Shown one piece after another: positions 33,632 through 42,364 of a stretch of DNA of 64,000 nucleotides. The DNA is from Brevirhabdus pacifica (GTDB lineage: Bacteria; Pseudomonadota; Alphaproteobacteria; Rhodobacterales; Rhodobacteraceae). The stretch is from NCBI RefSeq assembly GCF_002797755.1, contig NZ_PGFI01000011.1, positions 1,116,001-1,180,000 on the forward strand, read 5' to 3'. The notes under the pieces are model-generated. The model worked only from the letters and a program-made list of their open reading frames with translations, did not search any database and was not told where the DNA came from. How positions within the stretch are numbered: the first letter of the stretch is position 1; each line of letters opens with the position of its first letter. The position numbers and the translations under genes are program-made.

Positions 33632-34685
33632 GAACGGTTCCCCTACCGAGAAGGTCGAGACAGTCGAGTTCCGGATCGCAGCCGATCCGCCCGCCCGTCT
33701 TGATAAGGCCCTTTCCCGCGATGTGCCAGAGCAGGCGGCCCTGAGCCGCACGCGCCTGGCCCGGCTGATCGCCGAGGGTGGTGTCGCCTGCAACGGGATC
33801 ACCGTCACCGACCCAAAGGGTCGGGTTGCCGAGGGGGATCTGGTGCGCATCGCCGTTCCCGTCGCCATCGACAGCCATATCCTTGCCGAGGAAATCCCGC
33901 TGGAGATCCTGCACGAGGACGACGACCTGATCGTGCTGAACAAGCCGGCGGGGATGGTCGTGCACCCGGCGCCGGGTTCCCCCTCGGGCACTCTGGTCAA
34001 CGCCTTGCTGCACCATTTCGACGGGCGCCTGTCGGGCGTGGGCGGAGAGAAGCGCCCGGGCGTGGTTCATCGCATCGACAAGGACACCTCGGGCCTGCTG
34101 GTCGTGGCCAAGAGCGACGCGGCCCACCACGGCCTTGCCGCCCAGTTCGAGGCCCATAGCGTCGAGCGGCGCTACCTGGCGCTGTGCCACGGCGTCCCCG
34201 ATCCGGGCGATCCGCGGGTGCGCGGCATGCGCGGCGTTTCGTTCGAGGCGGGCGATTTGCTGAAGATCACCACCCAGCTTGCCCGCCACAAGACCGACCG
34301 GCAGCGCCAGGCGGTGCTGTTCCAGGGCGGTCGCCACGCGGTGACGCGGGTGCGGCTTCTGGAGCGGTTCGGCAACCCGGGCGCGGTGGCGCTGGCCGAA
34401 TGCCGGCTGGAGACGGGCCGCACCCACCAGATCCGGGTTCACATGGCCCATATCGGCCACGGGCTGATCGGGGATGCGACCTATGGCGGTCGGCGCAAAA
34501 GCTCGGCCAAGGCGCTTGGCGAGGGGCTGGCGGCCCAGGTGATGGCCTTTCCGCGCCAGGCCCTCCACGCCGCCACATTGGGGTTCGAGCATCCGGTAAC
34601 GGGCGAGACCCTGCGGTTCGAGGCGGCACCGCCCGAGGACATGGCGCGCCTGATCGCCGCCCTGCGGGAAGGGGCCGGGCGCTGA
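33630..34685 (+). CDS. 23S rRNA pseudouridine synthase, RluD/RluA family
   Basis: 351 aa. An S4 RNA-binding domain (about 18-80, ARLDKALSRDVPEQAALSR) precedes the catalytic domain. Landmarks are ILHEDDDLIVLNKPAGMVVHP, the catalytic-Asp motif VVHRIDKDTSGLLVVAK (Asp near residue 150), and CRLETGRTHQIRVHMAHIGH. The S4 domain plus length fit RluD (positions 1911/1915/1917 of 23S rRNA), although RluC cannot be excluded. GAGGAGC precedes ATG 33630. rpoH follows 0.2 kb later. Confidence 0.9.
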   Translation: MNGSPTEKVETVEFRIAADPPARLDKALSRDVPEQAALSRTRLARLIAEGGVACNGITVTDPKGRVAEGDLVRIAVPVAIDSHILAEEIPLEILHEDDDLIVLNKPAGMVVHPAPGSPSGTLVNALLHHFDGRLSGVGGEKRPGVVHRIDKDTSGLLVVAKSDAAHHGLAAQFEAHSVERRYLALCHGVPDPGDPRVRGMRGVSFEAGDLLKITTQLARHKTDRQRQAVLFQGGRHAVTRVRLLERFGNPGAVALAECRLETGRTHQIRVHMAHIGHGLIGDATYGGRRKSSAKALGEGLAAQVMAFPRQALHAATLGFEHPVTGETLRFEAAPPEDMARLIAALREGAGR

Positions 34686-34843
34686 CCCTAGGGGCCTTTC
34701 CGGGCCCGCGCCGCCTGTCGCGCCCTTTTCAACACCGTGTGAGCCACGCCGATTTGTGACGACGCATCGCGCCGCAGGGGTCATTCTGGACCCGCTGCTG
34801 GCGGACTGCCGCTTGCGCTTCAGGCCCGACGGAACCCTGCATG

Positions 34844-34871
34844 TTGTTGAAATGTTAATGGCACATACATA
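34844..34871 (+). promoter_or_regulatory. Candidate rpoH promoter
   Basis: TTGTTG (34844-34849) and TACATA (34866-34871) are 16 bp apart in an AT-rich patch 30 bp before the rpoH ATG; the overlapping TTGAAA could serve a heat-shock sigma. Eye-spotted only. Confidence 0.3.
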
Positions 34872-34901
34872 GGTTCGTTTGGCAGAATGGGACAGGATCA
34901 G

Positions 34902-35795
34902 ATGAGTTACGCAAATCTACCGGCACCGTCGCCCGAACAGGGCCTCAACCGCTACCTGCAGGAAATCCGCAAGTTTCCGATGCTGGAGCCGGAAGAGGAA
35001 TATATGCTTGCCAAGCGCTGGGTCGAGGATCAGGACACCGAGGCCGCGCACAAGATGGTCACAAGCCACCTGCGCCTGGCCGCCAAGATCGCCATGGGCT
35101 ATCGCGGCTACGGCTTGCCGCAGGCCGAGGTCGTGTCCGAGGCCAACGTCGGTCTGATGCAGGCGGTCAAGCGTTTCGATCCGGAAAAAGGTTTCAGGCT
35201 GGCCACTTACGCGATGTGGTGGATCCGGGCTTCGATCCAGGAATACATTCTGCGCAGTTGGTCGCTGGTCAAGATGGGCACCACTTCGGGTCAGAAGAAA
35301 CTGTTCTTCAACCTGCGGAAGGCCAAGGCGCGCATCGGCGCGCTGGAGGATGGCGACCTGCATCCCGATACGGTCAAGAAGATCGCCACCGACCTCAGCG
35401 TGACCGAGGACGAGGTCATCTCGATGAACCGCCGGATGTCGGGGGGCGATGCCTCGCTCAACGCGCTGGTTGGCTCGGATGGCGAGGGGGCGACCCAGTG
35501 GCAGGATTGGCTTGAGGATACCGACGCCGACCAGGCCGAGGACTACGCCGAGCGCGATGAGCTGGAGGCCCGGCGTGAGTTGATGGCCGAAGCGATGTCG
35601 GTGCTGAACGACCGCGAGAAGGATATCCTGATGCAGCGCCGTCTCAAGGACCGGCCCGTCACGCTGGAGGAGCTTTCTGGCCAGTATGACGTCAGCCGTG
35701 AGCGGATCCGCCAGATCGAGGTGCGCGCCTTCGAGAAGTTGCAGGACCGCATGCGCAGCCTGGCCAAGGAAAAGGGCCTGCTGACCCCGGCGTGA
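34902..35795 (+). CDS. rpoH: Heat-shock sigma factor RpoH (sigma-32)
   Basis: 297 aa. MSYANLPAPSPEQGLNRYLQ is the typical alphaproteobacterial RpoH start and has ACAGGATC upstream; ATG 34887 in the same frame would add five residues. Region 2 has EAAHKMVTSHLRLAAKIAMG and FRLATYAMWWIRASIQEYI; the RpoH box QKKLFFNLRKAKARI (about 130-145) separates this from other sigmas; region 4.2 is [20 protein letters not shown]. It directs heat-shock transcription (clpP/clpX lie 2 kb away). A terminator follows. Confidence 0.96.
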   Translation: MSYANLPAPSPEQGLNRYLQEIRKFPMLEPEEEYMLAKRWVEDQDTEAAHKMVTSHLRLAAKIAMGYRGYGLPQAEVVSEANVGLMQAVKRFDPEKGFRLATYAMWWIRASIQEYILRSWSLVKMGTTSGQKKLFFNLRKAKARIGALEDGDLHPDTVKKIATDLSVTEDEVISMNRRMSGGDASLNALVGSDGEGATQWQDWLEDTDADQAEDYAERDELEARRELMAEAMSVLNDREKDILMQRRLKDRPVTLEELSGQYDVSRERIRQIEVRAFEKLQDRMRSLAKEKGLLTPA

Positions 35796-35841
35796 CCGGG
35801 TCAAGCCCCGCCTGTTTTGCGGGCGGATCAGAAGATGTGAG

Positions 35842-35874
35842 AACGGCGGCGCGCCAATCGGACGTGCCGCCGTT
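35842..35874 (+). terminator. Terminator hairpin after rpoH
   Basis: 9-bp stem AACGGCGGC (35842-35850) with GCCGCCGTT (35866-35874), 15-nt loop, then ATTCGTTTGG. It lies between the convergent rpoH and photolyase-like genes and could serve both. Confidence 0.6.
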
Positions 35875-35937
35875 ATTCGTTTGGTAACAAGAGGTTATCT
35901 GGGGTCATCTAGGGCGCTCCCGCTCGTCTGCCCTGTC

Positions 35938-37287
35938 CTACTGCCAGCCCTCGGTGCGGGGTATGCCGGTGCCGCGCACGCCGGCACGGTTCAGCATCTC
36001 GGGAAAGGCGCGGCGGAATTGCAGCAGGCTGGCATGCCCTTGGGCGAACGTCTCTACATCGATCCGTCGGGGCAGGCGGCGCAGGGGTATGCGGTGGATG
36101 CGAAGCCTCGCCTCCAGGTCCGCCAGTTTCTCGGCGGCTGGCCCGACCTGCGCGTGGGCCGTCACCACCTGCCGCAGACCCCGGTCCAGCACCCATTCCA
36201 GCGTCGCCTCGACCGTGCCCCACGGCGCCAGGGGGCGCACCGGCTTCTCGCTGGGTCCCAGACGGCGGCGGGCATCGGCCATGCCGACCTGGGCAAAACC
36301 CAGCACCGCCGAGGCGGGGGGCATGACCGCCCGCTCCTCGGTCGAGGAGAGGAACCGGATCTCGGCAATGTCGAGGTCGTGGGGCAGCAGCTTCTCGGGG
36401 CTCAGGTCGTCCTCGTGCACCACCAGCCCGGTGGCGCCGATGCGGTCTGCGCGCTCCCAATTGATCGGGGCGGGAAGGGGCGGGGCCTCGCCCCCGATTG
36501 CGCGGGCGGCCCGGGTCAGGGCGCTGTGACACAGCCCATGGCCGGGGGGAGAGCCCTCGGCGATCTCTTCGACGGTGACCAGGTAGGGGTGGCCGTCCTG
36601 AAGGCCCGCCACCTCGCGCCAGAGCACGGTGTTGAGGGACGGGTCCCCGTCCAGCAGGTGGCGCATGAAGAAATCGGCCCCCAGCTCCCAGGGCAGGCGC
36701 AGGGTGAAGATCCAGACCGAGGCAAACCAGCGCCGCTTGCGGTGGGCAAGGGTGCCGGTGTCCACCAGCTCGCGCGCCCAGGCGTTGAAGGGCTCGATCC
36801 CCGTCTGCCCGTCGCAGGCGTCCTGCCAGGCCTGGTGCAGGCCCTCGTCGCGCTGCATCTTGTCGGCGGCGGTCGCAACCCCCTGGCGATACCCGTACCA
36901 GACCGAGGGGCGGGCCTGGATCCAGGCGCGGGCATGCAGGCGGCGCGACATCAGCCGCATCAGCCCCGGAAGGTTGGCGGCGCCGTGGCGGGCCAGCGCA
37001 GCCTCCAGAAGCTCGGCCTCCGACAACAGGCGGTGGCGCAGGTAGGGGGCAAGCGCGGCGATATCGGCGTGCTCGCCCGCGGCGTCGGGCAGGAAGGCGT
37101 TGAGGATGTTGAGCGCGGTCTCGCGCGTCGGCATCCGCCGCGCGGCAAGGCTGGCGGGATGGTTGTCGAGGGTCACGACGCTGGCGGTCGGTTTTTCGCC
37201 GCCGCCCGAGCCGTTGCCCGAGCCGTTGCCGGCGCCTCCTCCGACACCTCCCCCGGTACCACCGGATGTGGTCTCGACAGAGCTCAT
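35938..37287 (-). CDS. Photolyase/cryptochrome-like FAD-binding protein, domain order apparently swapped
   Basis: 449 aa. Residues 1-35 are a Gly-rich run; ATG 37287 has a weak ribosome site, and Met52 (MPTRETALNIL) is an alternative start. The FAD-binding domain of the photolyase family covers about 52-225: ALAPYLRHRLLSE, then FNAWARELVDTGTLAHRKRRW and LLDGDPSLNTVLWREVAG, equivalent to the DAxMR...HNRxRM and DxDxAxNxxxWQWVAG signatures. The usual N-terminal Rossmann-like antenna domain is missing in front. The last 190 residues (GLVVHEDDLSPEKL; GTVEATLEWVLDRGLRQVV) look alpha/beta and may be that domain in swapped order. Repair activity is unproven. Confidence 0.65.
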   Translation of the reverse strand: MSSVETTSGGTGGGVGGGAGNGSGNGSGGGEKPTASVVTLDNHPASLAARRMPTRETALNILNAFLPDAAGEHADIAALAPYLRHRLLSEAELLEAALARHGAANLPGLMRLMSRRLHARAWIQARPSVWYGYRQGVATAADKMQRDEGLHQAWQDACDGQTGIEPFNAWARELVDTGTLAHRKRRWFASVWIFTLRLPWELGADFFMRHLLDGDPSLNTVLWREVAGLQDGHPYLVTVEEIAEGSPPGHGLCHSALTRAARAIGGEAPPLPAPINWERADRIGATGLVVHEDDLSPEKLLPHDLDIAEIRFLSSTEERAVMPPASAVLGFAQVGMADARRRLGPSEKPVRPLAPWGTVEATLEWVLDRGLRQVVTAHAQVGPAAEKLADLEARLRIHRIPLRRLPRRIDVETFAQGHASLLQFRRAFPEMLNRAGVRGTGIPRTEGWQ

Positions 37288-37671
37288 CGCCCAGGCCCCG
37301 GCCGGGCGCGGCCACCCGGCGCAGGGGCGCGCACGGGGCGGGCGAGGGGGTGGGTCACGGGGTCACGCTCGGGGCTTGGGCGGTTCAATTCGTCGTGTTC
37401 CCTGTCCTGTGGCGAAGGGGGCACCGGCCGGGACCGGCACCCCTCCTAGCCGTTGTAGGCCGGGCGCCGGGGCAATCAACCCGTTCCAGCGGCGCAAGCT
37501 TTGGCCGCCGGGCGGCCATTCCGCACGCGCCCCCGGCGGCCGGCCCGTCGCAGGGTCATTGCGCGCCGGCAAGAAAACTGGGGCGCTGGCCCTTGCAGCC
37601 CACCGGGCCCGCAACTAACATTTTGAAAGCTTTGGCCCGTTACAAGGCCCCAACCCAGCAGAGGCTCGATA
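37288..37671 (+). other. Intergenic region upstream of clpP
   Basis: 384 bp between the divergent photolyase-like gene and clpP. GC-rich and without a convincing gene. GGGGCACCGG and CCGGCACCCC near 37419-37442 can form an imperfect hairpin. TTGAAA at 37623-37628 resembles a heat-shock -35, but no matching -10 at proper spacing is visible. AGAGG before 37672 is the clpP ribosome site. Confidence 0.35.
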
Positions 37672-38304
37672 ATGTTCAACCCCACCCAGCAGGTCCAGAA
37701 TTTCATCATCCCGACGGTGGAGGAAACGACGTCCCGCGGTTCGCTGCGCTACGACATCTTCTCGCGGCTGCTGAAAGAGCGGATCGTTTTCGTCTCCGGC
37801 CCCGTCCACGACGAGATGGCGACCGTGATTGTCGCCCAGCTTCTGTTCCTCGAGGCCGACAACCCCTCGAAGGAAATCTCGATGTACATCAACTCGCCCG
37901 GTGGCGTCGTCACCTCGGGCCTGTCGATCTACGACACGATGCAGTACATCAAGCCCAAGGTCTCGACCGTGTGCATCGGTCAGGCGGCCTCGATGGGCTC
38001 GCTCCTGCTTGCCGCGGGTGAGCCGGGCATGCGCTACTCGCTGCCCAACAGCCGCATCATGGTTCACCAGCCCTCGGGCGGGTACCAGGGCCAGGCGACG
38101 GACATCATGATCCACGCCCAGGAGACCCAGAAGCTGAAGGACCGGCTGAACCAGATCTATGTCAAGCACACCGGCCGCAAGCTGGAAGAGGTTGAAAAAG
38201 CCCTCGAGCGGGACAATTTCATGGAGGCGCAGGCTGCCAAGGACTGGGGCCTCATCGACGAGATCGTGGAAAGCCGTCCCCGCGGCGACGATCCCAAAAG
38301 CTGA
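37672..38304 (+). CDS. clpP: ATP-dependent Clp protease proteolytic subunit
   Basis: 210 aa, standard length. Serine protease of the ClpP tetradecamer. Catalytic Ser107 lies in [10 protein letters not shown] and His132 in [11 protein letters not shown]; the Asp lies after [18 protein letters not shown]-type motif is present as [20 protein letters not shown]. The N-terminal residues [20 protein letters not shown] are typical. ATG 37672. clpX follows after 142 nt, the conserved pair; the gap holds an imperfect GCCTG...CAGGC repeat that may be part of the clpX promoter. Confidence 0.97.
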   Translation: MFNPTQQVQNFIIPTVEETTSRGSLRYDIFSRLLKERIVFVSGPVHDEMATVIVAQLLFLEADNPSKEISMYINSPGGVVTSGLSIYDTMQYIKPKVSTVCIGQAASMGSLLLAAGEPGMRYSLPNSRIMVHQPSGGYQGQATDIMIHAQETQKLKDRLNQIYVKHTGRKLEEVEKALERDNFMEAQAAKDWGLIDEIVESRPRGDDPKS

Positions 38305-38446
38305 TCTGACGGGGCGGCGGGACGGGGCCTGTGGCACATTTTGCCATTGTGCCCCCATACCGCCTGCCTTAGTCTTTTCGGACAGGCGAAAGGCCGATGT
38401 TTCCACCGGAGCATTTGCCAACAGAAGGGAACCTTCGAGGTAAGCG

Positions 38447-39715
38447 ATGGCAACGAACTCAGGCACCGATTCCAAGAACACCCTCTACTGCAGCTTCTGT
38501 GGAAAGAGTCAGCATGAGGTGCGAAAACTCATTGCCGGCCCCACGGTGTTCATCTGTGATGAATGTGTCGAGCTTTGCATGGACATCATCCGCGAGGAGA
38601 CCAAGACCTCGGGTCTGAAGTCCCACGACGGCGTGCCCACGCCCAAGGAAATCTGTGAGGTTCTGGACGACTACGTGATCGGGCAGATGCACGCCAAGCG
38701 TGTGCTCTCGGTTGCCGTGCACAACCACTACAAGCGCCTCAATCAGGCCGGCAAGACCGGCGATATCGAGCTTGCGAAATCCAACATCCTGCTGATCGGC
38801 CCCACCGGCTGCGGCAAGACGCTGCTGGCCCAGACGCTGGCGCGCATTCTGGATGTGCCCTTCACGATGGCCGACGCCACCACGCTGACCGAAGCCGGTT
38901 ACGTCGGTGAGGATGTCGAGAACATCATCCTCAAGCTGCTTCAGGCCAGCGAATACAACGTCGAGCGGGCGCAGCGCGGCATCGTCTACATCGACGAGGT
39001 CGACAAGATCACTCGCAAGTCCGACAACCCCAGCATCACCCGCGACGTGTCGGGCGAGGGCGTGCAGCAGGCGCTTCTGAAGATCATGGAAGGCACCGTC
39101 GCCTCGGTGCCGCCGCAAGGCGGGCGCAAGCATCCCCAGCAGGAATTCCTGCAGGTGGACACGACCAACATCCTGTTCATCTGTGGCGGCGCCTTCGCGG
39201 GTCTGGAAAAGATCATCGCGCAGCGCGGCAAGGGGTCCGCAATGGGCTTCGGCGCGGATGTCCGCGAAGAGGAAAAGCAGGGCATCGGCGAGACCTTCAA
39301 GTCGCTTGAGCCCGAGGATCTGCTGAAGTTCGGCCTGATCCCGGAATTCGTCGGCCGTCTGCCCGTGATCGCCACGCTCGAGGATCTGGACGCCGAGGCG
39401 CTGGTCACCATCCTGACCGCGCCGAAGAACGCCCTGGTCAAGCAGTACCAGCGCCTGTTCGAGCTGGAGGATGCCGAGCTGACCTTCACCGAGGATGCCC
39501 TGAAGGCCATCGCCAGCCGCGCCATCGAGCGCAAGACCGGCGCCCGTGGCCTGCGCTCGATCATGGAGGACATCCTGCTCGACACCATGTTCGACCTTCC
39601 GGGCATGGACGATGTCGAGGAAGTCGTGGTCAACGAAGAGGCCGTGCTGGCAGAGGCCAAGCCGCTGCTGATCTACGCCGACCGCGCCAAGGAAGAGCCC
39701 GCGACAGCCGGATGA
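38447..39715 (+). CDS. clpX: ATP-dependent Clp protease ATPase subunit
   Basis: 422 aa, full length. AAA+ unfoldase that feeds substrates to ClpP. N-terminal zinc domain [12 protein letters not shown] ... CDECVELC (four Cys, residues about 14-45); Walker [16 protein letters not shown] (about 120); Walker [11 protein letters not shown]; pore and sensor segments [15 protein letters not shown] and [16 protein letters not shown]. Its stop overlaps the next gene (ATGA). GAGGTAAGC precedes ATG 38447. Confidence 0.98.
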   Translation: MATNSGTDSKNTLYCSFCGKSQHEVRKLIAGPTVFICDECVELCMDIIREETKTSGLKSHDGVPTPKEICEVLDDYVIGQMHAKRVLSVAVHNHYKRLNQAGKTGDIELAKSNILLIGPTGCGKTLLAQTLARILDVPFTMADATTLTEAGYVGEDVENIILKLLQASEYNVERAQRGIVYIDEVDKITRKSDNPSITRDVSGEGVQQALLKIMEGTVASVPPQGGRKHPQQEFLQVDTTNILFICGGAFAGLEKIIAQRGKGSAMGFGADVREEEKQGIGETFKSLEPEDLLKFGLIPEFVGRLPVIATLEDLDAEALVTILTAPKNALVKQYQRLFELEDAELTFTEDALKAIASRAIERKTGARGLRSIMEDILLDTMFDLPGMDDVEEVVVNEEAVLAEAKPLLIYADRAKEEPATAG

Positions 39716-40095
39716 GCAGAATGCGCAGAATTTCCTCGGGTAGCCCCTTCGAAGACAAGATCGGCTATTGCCGCGCTGTGGTCGCGGGTGGCTTTGTCCA
39801 CGTGGCGGGCACCGTCGCCGCCGGGCCCGACGTGCCCGAGGGCGTGGTGGATCAGTGCCGCTCGGCCTTCAAGGTCATCGAGGGTGCTCTGAAGGAAGCC
39901 GGTTGCGGCTTCGCGGACGTGGTGCGCGTGACCTACATGCTGCAGGACCGGACCGAGTTCGAGGCCTGCTGGCCCGTGCTGGCCGAGACCTTCGGCGACG
40001 CCCGCCCCGCCGCGACGATGATCGAATGCGGTCTGATCGACCCGAAATACCGGATCGAGATCGAGGTGACGGCGCTGGCACCCGCGCAGGGCTGA
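39712..40095 (+). CDS. RidA family protein (YjgF/YER057c/UK114)
   Basis: 127 aa. Enamine/imine deaminase superfamily: [21 protein letters not shown], then [20 protein letters not shown] and the C-terminal [21 protein letters not shown]. The usual active Arg of RidA (R105 in the IxxRxxxxVxxL region) does not line up clearly; ATMIEC replaces the common RxxV(E) pattern, suggesting a subgroup with unknown substrate. ATG 39712 overlaps the clpX stop; an in-frame ATG at 39721 is possible. Confidence 0.85.
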   Translation: MSRMRRISSGSPFEDKIGYCRAVVAGGFVHVAGTVAAGPDVPEGVVDQCRSAFKVIEGALKEAGCGFADVVRVTYMLQDRTEFEACWPVLAETFGDARPAATMIECGLIDPKYRIEIEVTALAPAQG

Positions 40096-40185
40096 GCCGC
40101 GCGAATGTATTTCGGCGGGCCGGACGGAATGCCGGTCGACCCGCTCCGCGACAGAAGAAACCGAATGACGTGCGGAGACATTTCG

Positions 40186-40569
40186 ATGGGGATCAAGACT
40201 GTATTGCTGCGCGCCGTGACCTGGTGGAACGGCCAGACCCTCGGCACCCAGCTTTTCACCAAGCGCAACGGCCTCAAGGTCGGTGAGGACGCACAGGGCA
40301 ACATCTTCTACCAGACCGAAGGTGGCAAGCGCCGCTGGGTCATCTTCAACGGCGAGGCCGAGGCAAGCCGCGTCAGCCCCGAGTGGCACGGCTGGCTGCA
40401 CCATACCTGGAACGAGCCGCCGACCGAGGTGCCGCTGGTCCACAAGCCCTGGGAAAAAGAGCATGTGGAGAACCTGACCGGCACGGACATGGCCTATGCA
40501 CCCCCGGGATCGATCCGCCGGGCGGCCCCGGCGCCGCGCATGGACTACGAGGCCTGGCAGCCCGAGTGA
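40186..40569 (+). CDS. NADH:ubiquinone oxidoreductase accessory subunit NDUFA12
   Basis: 127 aa from ATG 40186, preceded by GCGGAGAC. The family pattern is clear: [35 protein letters not shown]-like [41 protein letters not shown] is matched in order. NDUFA12 is a supernumerary subunit of respiratory complex I shared by alphaproteobacteria and mitochondria, facing the cytoplasm. Its stop overlaps the mlaD start (TGATG). Confidence 0.93.
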   Translation: MGIKTVLLRAVTWWNGQTLGTQLFTKRNGLKVGEDAQGNIFYQTEGGKRRWVIFNGEAEASRVSPEWHGWLHHTWNEPPTEVPLVHKPWEKEHVENLTGTDMAYAPPGSIRRAAPAPRMDYEAWQPE

Positions 40570-41018
40570 TGGCCGAAAACACAACAGAAGTGATCGTCGG
40601 CGGCGTTGTGCTTGCCGCGGCGGCGGGTTTCCTGATCCATCTGGCCAGTGCCGCCGGCATCAGCCGCGAGGCGGGCTCCTACGAGCTGACGGCGAGTTTT
40701 CGCTCGGTCGAGGGGGTGACGCCCGGAACCGATGTGCGTCTGGGCGGCGTCAAGGTAGGAACGGTCACGGCGCTGGATCTCAACCCCAAGACCTTCCGCG
40801 CCGACGCCCGTTTCACCGTCCGCGAGGGGATCGACTTGCCCGACGATACATCCGCCGTCATCGCCTCAGAGGGGCTTCTGGGCGGCAACTTCCTGGAGCT
40901 TGTTCCCGGCGGCTCGCCCTTCAACCTGGAGCCCGGCGCCGAGGTCGAAAATACCCAGGGCGCCGTGTCGCTGATCACGCTGTTGCTGAAATTCGTCTCG
41001 GGGAGTGGGGGGCAATGA
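40569..41018 (+). CDS. mlaD: Phospholipid-binding MCE domain protein MlaD
   Basis: 149 aa. One N-terminal transmembrane helix (VIVGGVVLAAAAGFLIHLA) and a periplasmic MCE domain (about 37-115, GSYELTASFRSVEGVTPGTDVRLGGVKVG), ending in IASEGLLGGNFLELVPGG. MlaD is the substrate-binding component of the Mla phospholipid transporter that keeps outer-membrane asymmetry. The other mla genes are not adjacent. Overlaps NDUFA12 by one base and the next gene by four. Confidence 0.92.
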   Translation: MAENTTEVIVGGVVLAAAAGFLIHLASAAGISREAGSYELTASFRSVEGVTPGTDVRLGGVKVGTVTALDLNPKTFRADARFTVREGIDLPDDTSAVIASEGLLGGNFLELVPGGSPFNLEPGAEVENTQGAVSLITLLLKFVSGSGGQ

Positions 41019-41683
41019 GCCGTCTGTCCTTTCGCGCGTCCGGCACCCGCAACGCCCCGCGCCGCCCGCTCATCGGCCTTGCCGCCACGGCCGGCGTCTG
41101 CGCGCTGCTGTCGGCGGCGCCGGTGCTGGCGCAGAACAGCGACGACATAGCCAACCAGATCCTGAACGACCTGGCCAACAGCCTCAACGACAACCCCGCC
41201 GAGGGGTCTGTCGTCACCGAGAACCCCGACGGCATCGACAACGGTCTGGAGACCGAGCCGGGCCTCTTCGAGGAGCCTTCGGGGCCCGATGACGCCCTGA
41301 CCACGACCCAGAGCGACCCCGACGCCGAGATGATCCAGGAGGGGGTAACCTCGGAAACCGTGGTGGTGGAGGCCGATGGCGCCATTCTTCGCGGTCTCGA
41401 CAAGGTGTCGGGCGAGACGACGGACATTCCTTTCGCCGTGGGAGAGACCCGCGCCTTTGGGTATCTGACCGTCACCCTGGACGAATGCCGATATCCCCAG
41501 GACGATCCGTCGTCGAACGCCTATGCCTTCCTGACGGTCAGCGAGGAAAGCGACGACAACAAGCAGTGGTTCCGGGGCTGGATGATCGCCAACGCGCCGG
41601 CGCTGAACCCGCTGGATCACCCGCGCTACGACGTGTGGGTGCTGCGTTGCAGGACCGAGGCGACGTCGGGTTCCGGCGGCTGA
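41015..41683 (+). CDS. DUF2155 periplasmic protein
   Basis: 222 aa. A signal peptide (about 1-39, ending PVLAQ) directs it to the periplasm. A long acidic, Asn/Asp-rich linker follows (about 40-125), then the DUF2155 domain with AILRGLDKVSGETTDIPFAV, CRYPQDDPSSNAYAFLTV and a second Cys in WVLRC near the end, which suggests a disulfide. Function unknown, but it is regularly placed after NDUFA12/mlaD in alphaproteobacteria. Its last 58 bases overlap aat on the other strand. Confidence 0.88.
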   Translation: MSRLSFRASGTRNAPRRPLIGLAATAGVCALLSAAPVLAQNSDDIANQILNDLANSLNDNPAEGSVVTENPDGIDNGLETEPGLFEEPSGPDDALTTTQSDPDAEMIQEGVTSETVVVEADGAILRGLDKVSGETTDIPFAVGETRAFGYLTVTLDECRYPQDDPSSNAYAFLTVSEESDDNKQWFRGWMIANAPALNPLDHPRYDVWVLRCRTEATSGSGG

Positions 41684-42270
41684 GCCATGAAGTCGGCGGG
41701 GCGTTCCAGCGCCGCCGCCAGCGCCCTGCGATATTCGGCGCGGGTGATTTCCTGCCCGCCAAGCGACGCCAGGTGTTCGGTCAGGAACTGGGTATCCAGC
41801 AGGGTGAACCCCCCTTCGCGCAGGCGCGACACCAGGTAGGCCAGCGCCACCTTTGACGCGTCGGTCCGGCGCGAGAACATGCTTTCCCCGAAAAAGGCGC
41901 CGCCGATCGCCACGCCATAGACCCCACCGACCAATTCCTCGCCTTCCCAGACCTCGACGGAATGGGCATGGCCGGCCTCGTGAAGCTCGGTGTAGAGGCG
42001 GAAGATCTGGTCGCTGATCCAGGTGGTATCGCGGTCGGCGCAGCCCCTGACCACATCCTCGAAGGCGCGGTCGACGGTGACGCGGAAATCGCCGCGGCGG
42101 ATGCGCCGCGCAAGCCGGCGCGAGATGTGGAACGCCTCCAGCGGCAGCACCCCGCGCAGGTGCGGATCCACCCAGAACACCGCGTCGTCGTCGCGGGATT
42201 CGGCCATGGGGAAGATGCCCCTGGCATAGGCCTGCAGTAACAGCGTTGAAGTAAGTGCCCGGTCGGTCAT
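41626..42270 (-). CDS. aat: Leucyl/phenylalanyl-tRNA--protein transferase
   Basis: 214 aa. Transfers Leu or Phe from aminoacyl-tRNA to N-terminal Arg/Lys of proteins, marking them for ClpAP (N-degron pathway). Signature motifs: YARGIFPMAESRDDDAVFWVDP near the N-terminus, HSVEVWEGEELVGGVYGVAIG and GAFFGESMFSR in the centre, and LLDTQFLTEHLASLGG. ATG 42270. It follows accC on the same strand after a 94-nt gap. Confidence 0.95.
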   Translation of the reverse strand: MTDRALTSTLLLQAYARGIFPMAESRDDDAVFWVDPHLRGVLPLEAFHISRRLARRIRRGDFRVTVDRAFEDVVRGCADRDTTWISDQIFRLYTELHEAGHAHSVEVWEGEELVGGVYGVAIGGAFFGESMFSRRTDASKVALAYLVSRLREGGFTLLDTQFLTEHLASLGGQEITRAEYRRALAAALERPADFMAQPPEPDVASVLQRSTHTS

Positions 42271-42364
42271 GGCAGGACGCGCCCGAAAGGTGTCTGCGGC
42301 GCCCGCAGGGCGGCGTCAGGGGCCCGGAAAGGGACCGGGCAGGATGTTCCGCCCGATCGTTCCA

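Noticed and set aside
37623-37646. Heat-shock (sigma-32) promoter of clpP
   Set aside because: TTGAAA is present but no CCCCAT-like -10 occurs at 13-17 bp; too weak to call.
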